Origin: Gramella sp. KN1008
GTDB lineage: Bacteria > Bacteroidota > Bacteroidia > Flavobacteriales > Flavobacteriaceae
Direction of reading: 5' to 3'
NCBI RefSeq assembly: GCF_004332155.1
Contig: NZ_SJDV01000001.1
Span: forward strand, 62,001-126,000
Length of the DNA: 64,000 nt
The notes under the pieces were generated by a model. That model did no database searches. It worked only from the letters and a program-made list of their open reading frames with translations, and was not told where the DNA came from. Below are positions 1 through 8,539 of this stretch, piece after piece. The translations under genes were made by a program, and so were the position numbers. Each line of letters starts with the position of its first letter. The first letter of the stretch is position 1.

Positions 1-6
1 AGAACG

Positions 7-1278
7 GTGAACGAAAACCTGGCAGACAGAGATAAAAAACATCTTTGGCATCCGCTAACACAGCATAAGATTTCTCCCGATATGCTGCCAATCAAAAGCG
101 CTAAGGGGAGTATACTTATTGATGAGGAGGGTAAGGAATACATCGATGCGATCTCTTCATGGTATACCGCGGTTTACGGTCACTGCAACAGCTATATTAC
201 CAATAGGGTAGCAAAGCAGATGCAGGTGCTGGACCAGGTGGTCTTTAGTGGCTTTACTCATAAGCCTGCCATAGAGCTTTCTGAAGCTTTGATAAAAATA
301 TTGCCAGAAGGACAGCAAAAGCTTTTCTTCAATGATAATGGATCTACAGCTACCGAGATCGGGATCAAAATGGCTTTACAGTACCATCACAACCTGGGCA
401 ATGACCGCAAGGTAATGCTGGCATTTGAAGAAGGTTTCCATGGAGATACCTTTGGAGCGATGTCGGTTTCAGGCTTATCTGTCTATAATGGTGCCTTTGA
501 AGATCATTTTATCAGGGTTGAAAGGCTTCCGGTTCCAAATGGTAAGAATAATGAGCAAGTCATTGCGATACTAAAGGACCTTATTTCAAAACATAGTATC
601 GCAGGATTCATTTACGAGCCTCTTGTCCAGGGAGCGGCAGCAATGAAATTTCATGATGCCCAAGGCCTGAATGAGATCCTGAAAGTTTGCAGGCAGAATG
701 ATATCATTCTCGTGGCAGATGAGGTGATGACGGGATTTGGAAAGACCGGAAAATATTTTGCTTCAGATCATATTGAAGAGAAGCCCGATGTGATCTGTAT
801 GTCGAAGGCACTTACAGCCGGCCTACTTCCTATGGGGCTTACTTCGTGCAGCCAAAAGATCTATGATGCCTTTTATTCTGATGATATAGCGAAAGGTCTT
901 TTTCATGGTCATACCTATACCGCCAATCCGCTGGCTTGTTCAGCCGCACTTGCTGCGGTAGAATTACTTGTTTCTGATGAAATTCAGGAAAAAATTCAGC
1001 AGATATGCAATGCCAATAAAAAGTTTGTAAAAATGCTACGCTCTAATCCTAAAGTCGGGAATGCCAGATCAAAGGGTGTGATCATGGCCTTTGAGTTAGA
1101 TGTGAAGATGGAAAGATATGGTAATCTGCGGAACGAGATCTTTAAGTTCTTTATGGATAAAGGGGTGTTCCTTCGGCCTCTTGGCAATACTATCTATATA
1201 GTTCCACCATATACCATTTCAGAAGAAGAACTTCAGAAAGTATATGCTGTAATAGAGGATTCACTTACAGTGTTTTAA
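7..1278 (+). CDS. bioA: Adenosylmethionine-8-amino-7-oxononanoate aminotransferase BioA
   Basis: This fold-type I PLP enzyme moves the amino group of S-adenosylmethionine to KAPA to give 7,8-diaminopelargonate, the antepenultimate step of biotin synthesis in the cytosol. The N-terminal HLWHPLTQ motif is typical of BioA, the cofactor Asp lies in ADEVMTGFGKTG, and the Schiff-base lysine is K267 in CMSKALTAG. At 423 residues it has the usual length. The start is a GTG only six bases into the window, so the preceding gene (often bioD or bioF in this family) is probably just upstream and close enough for coupling. The ketoacyl synthase and bioB follow on the same strand. Confidence 0.95.
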   Translation: MNENLADRDKKHLWHPLTQHKISPDMLPIKSAKGSILIDEEGKEYIDAISSWYTAVYGHCNSYITNRVAKQMQVLDQVVFSGFTHKPAIELSEALIKILPEGQQKLFFNDNGSTATEIGIKMALQYHHNLGNDRKVMLAFEEGFHGDTFGAMSVSGLSVYNGAFEDHFIRVERLPVPNGKNNEQVIAILKDLISKHSIAGFIYEPLVQGAAAMKFHDAQGLNEILKVCRQNDIILVADEVMTGFGKTGKYFASDHIEEKPDVICMSKALTAGLLPMGLTSCSQKIYDAFYSDDIAKGLFHGHTYTANPLACSAALAAVELLVSDEIQEKIQQICNANKKFVKMLRSNPKVGNARSKGVIMAFELDVKMERYGNLRNEIFKFFMDKGVFLRPLGNTIYIVPPYTISEEELQKVYAVIEDSLTVF

Positions 1279-1354
1279 AAAGTAGCTAATCAGTCAATAT
1301 TTTTAATTTTTGGATTCGATTTTTATCTAATTTAGATAGGTTAATCTGAAAATT

Positions 1355-1954
1355 ATGATGCATCCTGCTACACAGTTAAGGTGGATAAATGAGGAAAAGG
1401 GTTTTGGGATCGTGGCTACTAAATTGATCCCTAAGGGTAGTATTACCTGGGTTCAGGATGAACTGGACAGGGTGTTCCGGGCGGATGAAGCTTTGGATCT
1501 CAAACCCCTTACCAGGCAACTCCTGGATAAGTATAGCTTTCGGAATCACAGAGGAGAATATATCCTTTGCTGGGATCTTGCCAAGTATGTAAATCATAGT
1601 TTTAGATCGAACTGCCTTTCCACCGCCTATAATTTTGAGATCGCGATAAGAGACATACAGACCGGGGAGGAACTCACCGATGATTATGGTTATTTGAATC
1701 TTTCTGAACCTTTCACTCCACAGGACGAGGGGACATCCCGTAAAACTGTTTATCCGGATGATATTTTGAAATGCTATAAGGAATGGGATGAGGTCCTGGA
1801 AGAACTTTTCCCCTGTATTCTAAATCAGGATCAGCCGATGTTCGGATTGCTTTCTGATGGAGTGCAGGATGAGGTTAAAAAGGTCGCTACGGGAAAGAAA
1901 AGAATGCTCTCTACTCTAAATCTCTATTGTAAACCGGAAGAAAGCAGAATTTAA
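1355..1954 (+). CDS. SET-domain protein (lysine methyltransferase-like)
   Basis: A 199-residue protein with the signature of the SET fold: an NHS motif at N80-H81 within YVNHSFRSNC, followed by GEELTDDYGY near residue 110. These form the S-adenosylmethionine site and the catalytic Tyr in known SET methyltransferases. No pre-SET zinc cluster or membrane segment is visible. It begins 76 bases after bioA and is followed by the ketoacyl synthase, so it sits inside the biotin locus. The SAM link with BioA and BioB may be chance. The substrate is unknown; it could modify a protein or be an inactive relative. Confidence 0.8.
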   Translation: MMHPATQLRWINEEKGFGIVATKLIPKGSITWVQDELDRVFRADEALDLKPLTRQLLDKYSFRNHRGEYILCWDLAKYVNHSFRSNCLSTAYNFEIAIRDIQTGEELTDDYGYLNLSEPFTPQDEGTSRKTVYPDDILKCYKEWDEVLEELFPCILNQDQPMFGLLSDGVQDEVKKVATGKKRMLSTLNLYCKPEESRI

Positions 1955-2011
1955 TATCCAAAATTTAGACATTCACCAATTCAGCCTTATTTTTGCTGAA
2001 AAAGTAAGCTA

Positions 2012-3166
2012 TTGAAAAATCCCGTTTCCATAACTTCAATTGGAACCATCTCTCCATTAGGCAGGACAGCCGATGAGATTTGGAAACATTACCAGAGTGA
2101 TAAACATTTTTTTCAGGAAGCTGAATTTGATGATGGTCAGGAGCTCGGAGGTTTTTTACCTGAATACCTGCAGGTAGAAGTGAATTCCCTCAGAGAGCAG
2201 AATTCTAAATACAGGAATCTGGATAAATCGGTGTTGTGCGCGATCCTTGCCGGCAGGAATCTTAACAGTATCTCTACTCTTCCGGAAGGCACCGGGATCA
2301 ATATTGGTAGTAGCCGTGGTGCCACAGGGCTTTTCGAAAAATATCATTCAGAATATATCAAAACCGGCAAGACTTCAACCTATACTTCTCCTTCAACGAC
2401 GCTTGGGAATATTTCTTCCTGGGTAGCTCAGGATCTTCAGCTTGAGGGACCACAGTTCTCCCATAGTGTGACCTGTTCAACCGGAATGCATTCGATATTA
2501 AATTCCGTAGCATGGATAAGAAGTGGAATGGCAAAAGCTTTTATCGCGGGAGGAAGCGAGGCTCCTCTTACCGGATTTACGCTGGCACAGATGAAGGCGA
2601 TGAAGATCTATGCGCAGAATAACCAGAAATATCCATGCCGTTCACTGGATATGGAGAAGACTGTGAATACCATGATCTTAAGCGAAGCAGCGGGTCTTGT
2701 TTCTCTTGAAGAGTCGACTATCTCTAATCCAGAGGCTTTTATCAAAGGAGTGGGTTACGCCAATGAAAAATTGAAACATGGGGCCTCTCTCTCAAAAAAA
2801 GGTATATGTCTTCAGAAATCAATGAAAATGGCCATAGAGGATAGTGGTAAAGTTGAGGTGGATGCGGTTGTGATGCATGCTCCCGGAACCATTGGAGGGG
2901 ATCGTTCAGAAATTAACGCGATGAGGGAAATTTTTGCAGATAAGCTTCCGCCGGTCACCAGTAATAAATGGAAAGTGGGTCATAGTTTTGCCGCATCCGG
3001 AATTCTAAGCCTGCAAATGGCTGTAATGATGCTACAGCATCAGGAGTTTTTACCGGTACCGTTTTCGAACTTTCAGCAGAAACCGGAAAAACTGGAGAAT
3101 ATCCTGGTAAATTCGGTAGGATTCGGGGGGAATGCTGTTTCCCTGCTGGTGGGAAGGAATTGTTAG
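2012..3166 (+). CDS. Beta-ketoacyl synthase, FabF/FabB-like, in the biotin locus
   Basis: A 384-residue thiolase-fold condensing enzyme with an intact Cys-His-His triad: C155 in VTCSTGMHS, H289 in VMHAPGT and H324 in WKVGHSF. It should condense an acyl-ACP primer with malonyl-ACP. The start is TTG at 2012; no better ATG lies nearby. It is somewhat shorter than FabF (about 410 residues). Its place between bioA and bioB suggests that it elongates the pimeloyl precursor of biotin, but this is inference from context; general fatty-acid or polyketide synthesis is possible. The bases at 1988-1995 match the flavobacterial -7 box TAnnTTTG. Confidence 0.85.
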   Translation: MKNPVSITSIGTISPLGRTADEIWKHYQSDKHFFQEAEFDDGQELGGFLPEYLQVEVNSLREQNSKYRNLDKSVLCAILAGRNLNSISTLPEGTGINIGSSRGATGLFEKYHSEYIKTGKTSTYTSPSTTLGNISSWVAQDLQLEGPQFSHSVTCSTGMHSILNSVAWIRSGMAKAFIAGGSEAPLTGFTLAQMKAMKIYAQNNQKYPCRSLDMEKTVNTMILSEAAGLVSLEESTISNPEAFIKGVGYANEKLKHGASLSKKGICLQKSMKMAIEDSGKVEVDAVVMHAPGTIGGDRSEINAMREIFADKLPPVTSNKWKVGHSFAASGILSLQMAVMMLQHQEFLPVPFSNFQQKPEKLENILVNSVGFGGNAVSLLVGRNC

Positions 3167-3244
3167 TTCGCCGTTTATAATTCTTTAGCGAGCAGACATC
3201 AGGAAAGCTTAGTTTTCTTTATTTTTGAAATTCAAATTGACTTT

Positions 3245-4336
3245 ATGGCATTAAGACACGACTGGACCAAAGAAGAGATTCTCGAGATATATAATAAACC
3301 CTTAATGGAGCTGCTGTACGAAGCAGCTACCGTTCATCGTAAACACCATGACCCGAATACGGTTCAGGTTTCAACCCTTTTATCAATAAAAACCGGTGGG
3401 TGCCCGGAAGACTGTGGCTACTGCCCGCAGGCTGCCCGTTATCATACCGATCTTGAAGGGAACGATCTTATGAGCGTAAATCAGGTAAAAGCCCAGGCTT
3501 TGAGAGCGAAAGAAGCAGGAAGCTCGAGAGTATGTATGGGTGCGGCCTGGAGAAACGTAAGGGATGGTGAAGAGTTTGACAATGTTCTGGAAATGGTGAG
3601 GACCATTAATAAGCTTGATATGGAGGTTTGCTGTACTCTAGGAATGATTACCGAAAATCAGGCGCAAAGATTGGCAGAAGCGGGGTTGTATGCTTATAAC
3701 CACAATCTGGATACTTCAGAAGAATATTATAAAGAAGTGATCTCTACACGCGGTTATGAAGATCGCTTGAAGACCATAGACAATGTTCGGAAGACGAATG
3801 TGACCGTTTGTAGTGGCGGGATTATAGGAATGGGAGAAAGTGAAGAAGATCGTGCCGGAATGCTCGTAGCACTGGCTACTCTCAATCCACAACCGGAATC
3901 CGTTCCTATCAATGCTCTTGTGGCAGTTGAAGGAACTCCGATGGAAGAACAGGAACCGGTGCCTATCTGGGACATGATAAGGATGGTTGCTACCACAAGA
4001 ATAGTGATGCCCGAAACTCAGGTAAGACTATCTGCGGGAAGAACCCAGATGAGCAGGGAAGGCCAGGCGATGTGTTTCTTCGCGGGAGCCAATTCTATCT
4101 TTGCCGGAGATAAACTGCTTACTACTCCAAACCCTGATGTGGCGGAGGATATGGAAATGTTCAAAATGCTGGGACTCAATCCTCAGAAGGCATTTGCTAA
4201 GAAATCCAAGCCAGAAAGTGTGGAAGCAGAGAATTCACGTTTTACCAGTAAAGGAGAAAAACCAAAATGGACCAGACCTGATCACACCATAGACCGTAAC
4301 CTACAGGCTCATCAGAAGGCCAAAACAAAGGCATAG
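3245..4336 (+). CDS. bioB: Biotin synthase BioB
   Basis: A radical SAM enzyme that inserts sulfur into dethiobiotin. The CxxxCxxC cluster motif is C53, C57 and C60 ([12 protein letters not shown]), and the sequence is BioB-like throughout (TCCTLGM-like core, [29 protein letters not shown]). The C-terminal 40 residues after the TIM barrel are Lys-rich and extend past the usual BioB end, as in many Bacteroidota. A -7-like box (TATTTTTG, 3220-3227) lies 17 bases before the ATG, without a clear -33 element. The cupin-like pair follows after 15 bases. Confidence 0.97.
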   Translation: MALRHDWTKEEILEIYNKPLMELLYEAATVHRKHHDPNTVQVSTLLSIKTGGCPEDCGYCPQAARYHTDLEGNDLMSVNQVKAQALRAKEAGSSRVCMGAAWRNVRDGEEFDNVLEMVRTINKLDMEVCCTLGMITENQAQRLAEAGLYAYNHNLDTSEEYYKEVISTRGYEDRLKTIDNVRKTNVTVCSGGIIGMGESEEDRAGMLVALATLNPQPESVPINALVAVEGTPMEEQEPVPIWDMIRMVATTRIVMPETQVRLSAGRTQMSREGQAMCFFAGANSIFAGDKLLTTPNPDVAEDMEMFKMLGLNPQKAFAKKSKPESVEAENSRFTSKGEKPKWTRPDHTIDRNLQAHQKAKTKA

Positions 4337-4351
4337 TTTAAAATTTCTTAT

Positions 4352-5224
4352 TTGGGACTGGATCTTCAAAATATTCCAAGGCGAAGAAATCTTTCAAAAG
4401 AAGAATTTCTGAGGGAATATTTTCATCCTAAAAAGCCGGTGATAATTGAAGATCTTACCAGAGACTGGCCAGCCTATCAGAAATGGGATTTTGGATATTT
4501 CAGGGAAAAGGCCGGAGACATCGAGGTGCCGCTCTATGACGGTAAACCGGCCAAAGGCCGGGAGAACTCACATGGTCCTGCCATGAAGATCCCGTTTAAG
4601 GATTATATAGATATACTAAAAAAGGGTCCTACAGACCTGAGGATGTTCTTTTTTAATCTGCTCCAGAATTGCCCCGAACTCATAAAGGATTTTAAATATC
4701 CTGACCTTGGAATAAAATTCTTCAAAAAGTTACCGGTGCTTTTTGTGGGGGGTGAAGGCGCAAAGGTGGTGATGCATTATGATATGGATCTTGCCAATAA
4801 CCTCCACTTTAATTTTGTTGGAGAAAAGAGAGTGGTCCTGTATCCCCCGGATCAAACCGGTCTCCTCTATAAGGTTCCTTACTCGATCGTTAGTATGGAG
4901 ATCATAGATATGGATAAGCCTGATCTTAAGAAATACCCGGCTCTGGCAAAGGCTAGGGGTTATGAAGCCAGGCTTAAGCATGGAGAAGCGCTGTATATCC
5001 CATCTTCCTGGTGGCATTTCATTAAATATGAAACTCCCAGTTTATCACTAACATTAAGATCACTTCCAAGATCTCCAAAGAAGATCGCTGAAGTTTTGAA
5101 TAACCTGATAATTGTTCGCAACTTTGATAATATAATGCGAAAGCTGAAGGGCCAGAGATGGATAGATTATAAGAACAGGCTTGCAATAAAAAGGACCCAT
5201 CGTAATGCAGGTATGGAAAAATGA
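4352..5224 (+). CDS. Cupin-like / JmjC-type 2-oxoglutarate oxygenase, copy 1
   Basis: A 290-residue Cupin_8/JmjC-type protein. The Fe(II) facial triad is visible as H142-x-D144 (VMHYDMD) and the distal H222 (SSWWHF). The arrangement PPDQ...YKVP...KYPALAKARGYEARLKHGEALYIP resembles factor inhibiting HIF and related protein asparaginyl or aspartyl hydroxylases, as far as I recall those sequences. No signal peptide is seen, so it is probably cytosolic. The start is TTG at 4352, 15 bases after bioB. Its stop overlaps the start of its paralogue in an ATGA, which implies coupled translation. The protein substrate is unknown. Confidence 0.8.
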   Translation: MGLDLQNIPRRRNLSKEEFLREYFHPKKPVIIEDLTRDWPAYQKWDFGYFREKAGDIEVPLYDGKPAKGRENSHGPAMKIPFKDYIDILKKGPTDLRMFFFNLLQNCPELIKDFKYPDLGIKFFKKLPVLFVGGEGAKVVMHYDMDLANNLHFNFVGEKRVVLYPPDQTGLLYKVPYSIVSMEIIDMDKPDLKKYPALAKARGYEARLKHGEALYIPSSWWHFIKYETPSLSLTLRSLPRSPKKIAEVLNNLIIVRNFDNIMRKLKGQRWIDYKNRLAIKRTHRNAGMEK

Positions 5225-6102
5225 AGAAGGATAAGATGAAATTAACACAGATACCCAGGGAGAAAACGATCTCTAAGGAAGACTTCAGGAGAAAATATGT
5301 ACAGCCACAAAAACCTGTGGTTATAGAGAAACTTATAGAAGACTGGCCGGCATATAAGAAATGGGACCTGGACTATATTGAAAAGATCGCAGGTGATAAA
5401 ACTGTGCCGCTATACGATGACAGGCCTATTTCTTCTAAATATAAGTTCAATGAGCCACATACTCATATGAAGATGGCAGATTATATTGAACTTCTTAAAG
5501 CCGGACCTACAAACTACCGCGTCTTTCTTTATAATTTATTGAAAGAATCGCCCGGCCTTCAAAAAGATTTCCGGTATCCCGATATTGGCCTTCGTTTTCT
5601 GAAACAACTGCCAATGCTTTTCTTTGGAGGTGAGAATTCGAGCGTGTTTATGCATTATGATATCGATTACGCCAATATTCTCCATTTTCATTTTCATGGA
5701 AAAAAACAGTGTATTCTTTTCCCACCGTCTGAAAGTAAGCATTTGTACAAGGTTCCGCATGCGCTAATTGCCAGGGAGGATATTGATTTTGATAATCCAG
5801 ATTATCAGAAGTTTCCTGTATTAAAAAAGGCTAAGGGTTACATTACCGAACTTAAGCACGGCGAAACCTTATATATGCCTGAAGGTTACTGGCATCATAT
5901 GACTTACCTTACTGCGGGGTTCTCCATGAGCCTTCGGGCAACGCCACGTACACTTACAAATTTCTCAAAGGCGGTCTATAACCTTATCTTTATGCGTCAT
6001 TTTGATAATTATATGAGGAAACTTCGCGGACAGAAGTGGATAGATTATAAAAATGAACAGGCTATTAAACGAACCCATAAGAAGCACGAAGTCAGTCGGT
6101 AA
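5221..6102 (+). CDS. Cupin-like / JmjC-type 2-oxoglutarate oxygenase, copy 2
   Basis: A 293-residue paralogue of the preceding gene, colinear over its whole length, so the pair arose by tandem duplication. The iron triad is kept: H145-x-D147 (FMHYDID) and H225 (GYWHHM). The stretch IDFDNPDYQKFP is strikingly like the corresponding part of human FIH as I remember it, which supports a protein hydroxylase role. Both copies share the C-terminal block with KLxGQxWIDYK and AIKRTH. It starts in the stop codon of copy 1 (ATGA). Its last 11 bases overlap the convergent recX gene. Confidence 0.8.
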   Translation: MKKDKMKLTQIPREKTISKEDFRRKYVQPQKPVVIEKLIEDWPAYKKWDLDYIEKIAGDKTVPLYDDRPISSKYKFNEPHTHMKMADYIELLKAGPTNYRVFLYNLLKESPGLQKDFRYPDIGLRFLKQLPMLFFGGENSSVFMHYDIDYANILHFHFHGKKQCILFPPSESKHLYKVPHALIAREDIDFDNPDYQKFPVLKKAKGYITELKHGETLYMPEGYWHHMTYLTAGFSMSLRATPRTLTNFSKAVYNLIFMRHFDNYMRKLRGQKWIDYKNEQAIKRTHKKHEVSR

Positions 6103-6571
6103 GATCGTTCACGCAATCAAATACAAGATGGCTTTCATATCCTTTTCGTAAGAGATGATCGGCCAGTTTCTTTTTCTTTTTAAAGGAATTGGACTCCTTA
6201 ATTTTTTCCGATTGTTTCCCGGCAAGTTCATAGAGGCTTTCACGATAATCACTTTCATTTATTTCAGAAAGTCCCAGTTTTATTATTGGTGAGGAAATGC
6301 CTCTTTTTTTTAGTTCCTGGGTGATCTTGATACGTCCCCATTTCTTTATTCTGAACTTTCCTCTCACAAAATTGCGGGCGAATCGCTCTTCGTTCAAAAA
6401 CCCTTCCTGCATAAGAGAAATGATGATCTTTTCTTTTGCTTCAGGGATCATCCTCATTCCTTCTAATTTGTCTTCTACTTCTTGTTGGGAACGATCCCTA
6501 TATGCACAAAAATGCATAAGTTTTTGAAGTGCTTCCTCAACTTTATAGGATCTCTGATTGAACTGCTTCAT
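6092..6571 (-). CDS. recX: Regulatory protein RecX
   Basis: A 159-residue RecX family protein that binds RecA filaments and modulates recombination. It has the three-helix repeats of the family, seen as ALQKLMHFCAYRDRSQQEVEDKL, LMQEGFLNEERFARNFVRGK and WGRIKITQELKKRGIS. Length and charge are normal. recA is not in this window, so it is not the recA-recX operon of many bacteria. The 3' end overlaps the JmjC copy 2 gene by 11 bases on the opposite strand. Confidence 0.92.
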   Translation of the reverse strand: MKQFNQRSYKVEEALQKLMHFCAYRDRSQQEVEDKLEGMRMIPEAKEKIIISLMQEGFLNEERFARNFVRGKFRIKKWGRIKITQELKKRGISSPIIKLGLSEINESDYRESLYELAGKQSEKIKESNSFKKKKKLADHLLRKGYESHLVFDCVNDLTD

Positions 6572-6641
6572 TACACGAAAATAATGATTTTGAATGGGTA
6601 ATTGAGAGTGGACTAAAGCAATATCTGAAAAGTTTGGATAT

Positions 6642-6677
6642 AAAAAAACGCCTTACAATTGCTTGAAAGGCGTTTTT
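6642..6677 (-). terminator. Rho-independent terminator after rng
   Basis: An 11-base-pair stem (6644-6654 with 6667-6677, AAAAACGCCTT / AAGGCGTTTTT) encloses a 12-base loop and is followed on the minus strand by a T run. It lies immediately after the rng stop codon. Confidence 0.85.
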
Positions 6678-6678
6678 G

Positions 6679-8238
6679 TTATTTGATCACTTTTCCGTCT
6701 TTATCGTGAAAGTGATATTCTAAATACGTGTAAGCATCTCGAGGTAAAATTTTCACCCAACGTTTATGGTCTACAAACCACTTAGATCGGGGAGATGGAA
6801 AGCCTTTAGTTAAAAAGGCTGCAATAAATGGATGAGCAGTAAGTGTGATCTTTTTATGCTCCTTCTTGATCAGCTTTTCAAGGTCAACTTTGATCTTGTT
6901 CACCAAACTAATTGGTGCTTCAATTTCACCGTCTCCGTTAGGATCTTCCTCACGGGTCTTGATATTCATTTCTGGCCTTACGCGCTGTCTCGTTATTTGA
7001 ACCAATCCGAATTTACTTGGTGGCAAAATCTTATGTTTTGCCCTGTCATCACTCATTTCTTTTCTAAGGTGATCGTAGAGCTTCTTTCGGTTTTCAGCTC
7101 TGTTCATATCTATGAAGTCTACCACTATAATGCCTCCCATGTCACGAAGTCGCAACTGTCGGGCAATTTCGGTAGCACTAATCAGATTCACCTCCAGTGC
7201 GGTATCTTCCTGGTTTTTGGATTTGTTGGAGCGGTTTCCGCTATTCACATCTATAACATGCATAGCTTCAGTGTGCTCTATCACCAGGTAGGCGCCTTTA
7301 CTCATGGATACGGTGCGCCCAAAGGAAGTTTTGATTTGTCTTTCGATACCAAATTTTTCAAAAATGGGCTGGTTGGACTGATGCAGTTTTACGATTGATT
7401 CTTTTTCAGGAGCGATCTCGCTCAAATAATCGGTAATTTGAGTATAAAGCGTTTCATCGTCTACAACTATGGAAGTAAAGGAGTCATTAAAAATGTCTCT
7501 TAACAGGGAAGAAGCCCTGTTCAGTTCTCCCAAGACTTTGGAGGGATGATGCGGTTTATACAATTTTTTACACATGGCTGTCCAGCGATCTACTAAATTC
7601 TGAAGATCTCTGTCCAGTTCTGCTACTTTTTTGCCTTGTGCTACGGTTCTTACAATAATCCCAAATCCTTTGGGTTTAATGCTTTTGACCAGTCTCTTCA
7701 GACGTTCCTTTTCGTCCTTGCTTTCGATCTTCTGAGAGACCGAAATCCGGCTGGAAAAAGGAACCAGTACAATATAACGGCCTGGTAGTGATAGCTCTGA
7801 GCTTATCCTGGGACCTTTTGTAGAGATAGGTTCTTTTACGATTTGAACCAGTAGCGACTGGTTTGATTTTAAGACATCGGCAATTGCGCCGTGTTTGTCT
7901 ATATCCTTTTCAAAAGAAAAGTTTTTTAAAGAATAATCTTTTAGTTTACCTGTGCTTACACGTTTTATGAACTTTAATAAGGAGGAAACCTGAGGGCCCA
8001 GATCGTGATAGTGTAAAAAACCATCTTTTTCGTATCCTACATTTACAAATGCAGCATTCAACCCCGGGACAGCCTTTCTTATCTTAGCAATATAAATATC
8101 ACCAACATTGAATTTGTTGCTGTCTTCTTCCTTGTTAAGTTCTACAAGTTTTCCATCTTTTAATAAGGCAAAATCTACAGCAGAAGGTTCGGACCTAATA
8201 ATTAATTCTTTGTCCACACTTCCAGATTTTATATCCAT
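6679..8238 (-). CDS. rng: Ribonuclease E/G family endoribonuclease
   Basis: A 519-residue RNase G-type enzyme (no long C-terminal degradosome scaffold), acting in rRNA maturation and mRNA decay. The N-terminal S1 domain (VGDIYIAKIRKAVPGLNAAFVNVG) is followed by the RNase H-like and DNase I-like parts; the metal-binding aspartates lie in MHVIDVNSGN and GGIIVVDFIDM. The zinc-link CPxC motif of RNase E is not obvious here; VRPEMN occupies that area. It is downstream of HU and the 29-residue basic peptide gene. A strong hairpin at 8304-8342 lies in its leader and may regulate it. Confidence 0.93.
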   Translation of the reverse strand: MDIKSGSVDKELIIRSEPSAVDFALLKDGKLVELNKEEDSNKFNVGDIYIAKIRKAVPGLNAAFVNVGYEKDGFLHYHDLGPQVSSLLKFIKRVSTGKLKDYSLKNFSFEKDIDKHGAIADVLKSNQSLLVQIVKEPISTKGPRISSELSLPGRYIVLVPFSSRISVSQKIESKDEKERLKRLVKSIKPKGFGIIVRTVAQGKKVAELDRDLQNLVDRWTAMCKKLYKPHHPSKVLGELNRASSLLRDIFNDSFTSIVVDDETLYTQITDYLSEIAPEKESIVKLHQSNQPIFEKFGIERQIKTSFGRTVSMSKGAYLVIEHTEAMHVIDVNSGNRSNKSKNQEDTALEVNLISATEIARQLRLRDMGGIIVVDFIDMNRAENRKKLYDHLRKEMSDDRAKHKILPPSKFGLVQITRQRVRPEMNIKTREEDPNGDGEIEAPISLVNKIKVDLEKLIKKEHKKITLTAHPFIAAFLTKGFPSPRSKWFVDHKRWVKILPRDAYTYLEYHFHDKDGKVIK

Positions 8239-8303
8239 ACCTGTATAAATACAGACACAGATGGATTAAACATTAAAATTTTCACAGGTTTTTGAATCCT
8301 GAA

Positions 8304-8342
8304 GAAACCTCATCTCGGCAAAGACATCCTGCCGGGGGTTTC
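8304..8342 (-). promoter_or_regulatory. Structured RNA leader upstream of rng
   Basis: The leader can form a long hairpin: 8304-8309 pairs with 8337-8342, and 8314-8320 pairs with 8330-8336 (with two G-U pairs), around a nine-base loop with a four-base bulge. There is no T run after it on the minus strand, so it is unlikely to be a terminator. Autoregulation by cleavage in the leader, as known for E. coli rne, is one possibility. Confidence 0.4.
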
Positions 8343-8364
8343 GATTTCAAAGAACGATTTAAAT

Positions 8365-8392
8365 AAAAAAAGTAGTTGTCACACTACTTTTT
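8365..8392 (-). terminator. Terminator overlapping the end of the 29-residue peptide gene
   Basis: The stem 8366-8376 / 8383-8392 (AAAAAGTAGT / ACTACTTTTT) has a six-base loop and a T run on the minus strand. It includes the stop codon and the last two lysine codons of the small gene, so the terminator and the coding end share bases. Confidence 0.75.
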
Positions 8393-8473
8393 CTTGTGGC
8401 GATTAGCTCTTCTTCTTTTCTTACGCTTATGCGTAGCCACCTTATGTCTTTTTCTTTTCTTACCACTTGGCAT
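8384..8473 (-). CDS. 29-residue highly basic peptide, possibly ribosome-associated
   Basis: A short gene on the minus strand beginning MPSGKKRKRHKVATHKRKK and ending in HKKK with TAG. More than half of its 29 residues are Lys, Arg or His, as in tiny ribosomal proteins. It lies between HU and rng and has its own terminator, with which its stop codon overlaps. I recall that very similar peptides are widespread in Bacteroidota at this position, usually called hypothetical. Flavobacterium ribosomes are reported to contain an extra protein, bL38; whether this is the same I cannot tell. Confidence 0.75.
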   Translation of the reverse strand: MPSGKKRKRHKVATHKRKKRRRANRHKKK

Positions 8474-8512
8474 AGTGTACGGTCATTTAAATTATTAATT
8501 ATTTTACAGAAG

Positions 8513-8533
8513 CCTCCCGCACAGAACGGGAGG
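8513..8533 (-). terminator. GC-rich hairpin after the HU gene
   Basis: A seven-base-pair stem CCTCCCG / CGGGAGG (8513-8519 with 8527-8533) with a seven-base loop lies six bases after the HU stop. On the minus strand only a weak T-rich stretch follows, so it may be a partial terminator or a 3' stabiliser that lets some transcripts continue into the basic peptide gene. Confidence 0.5.
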
Positions 8534-8539
8534 ATTCGA

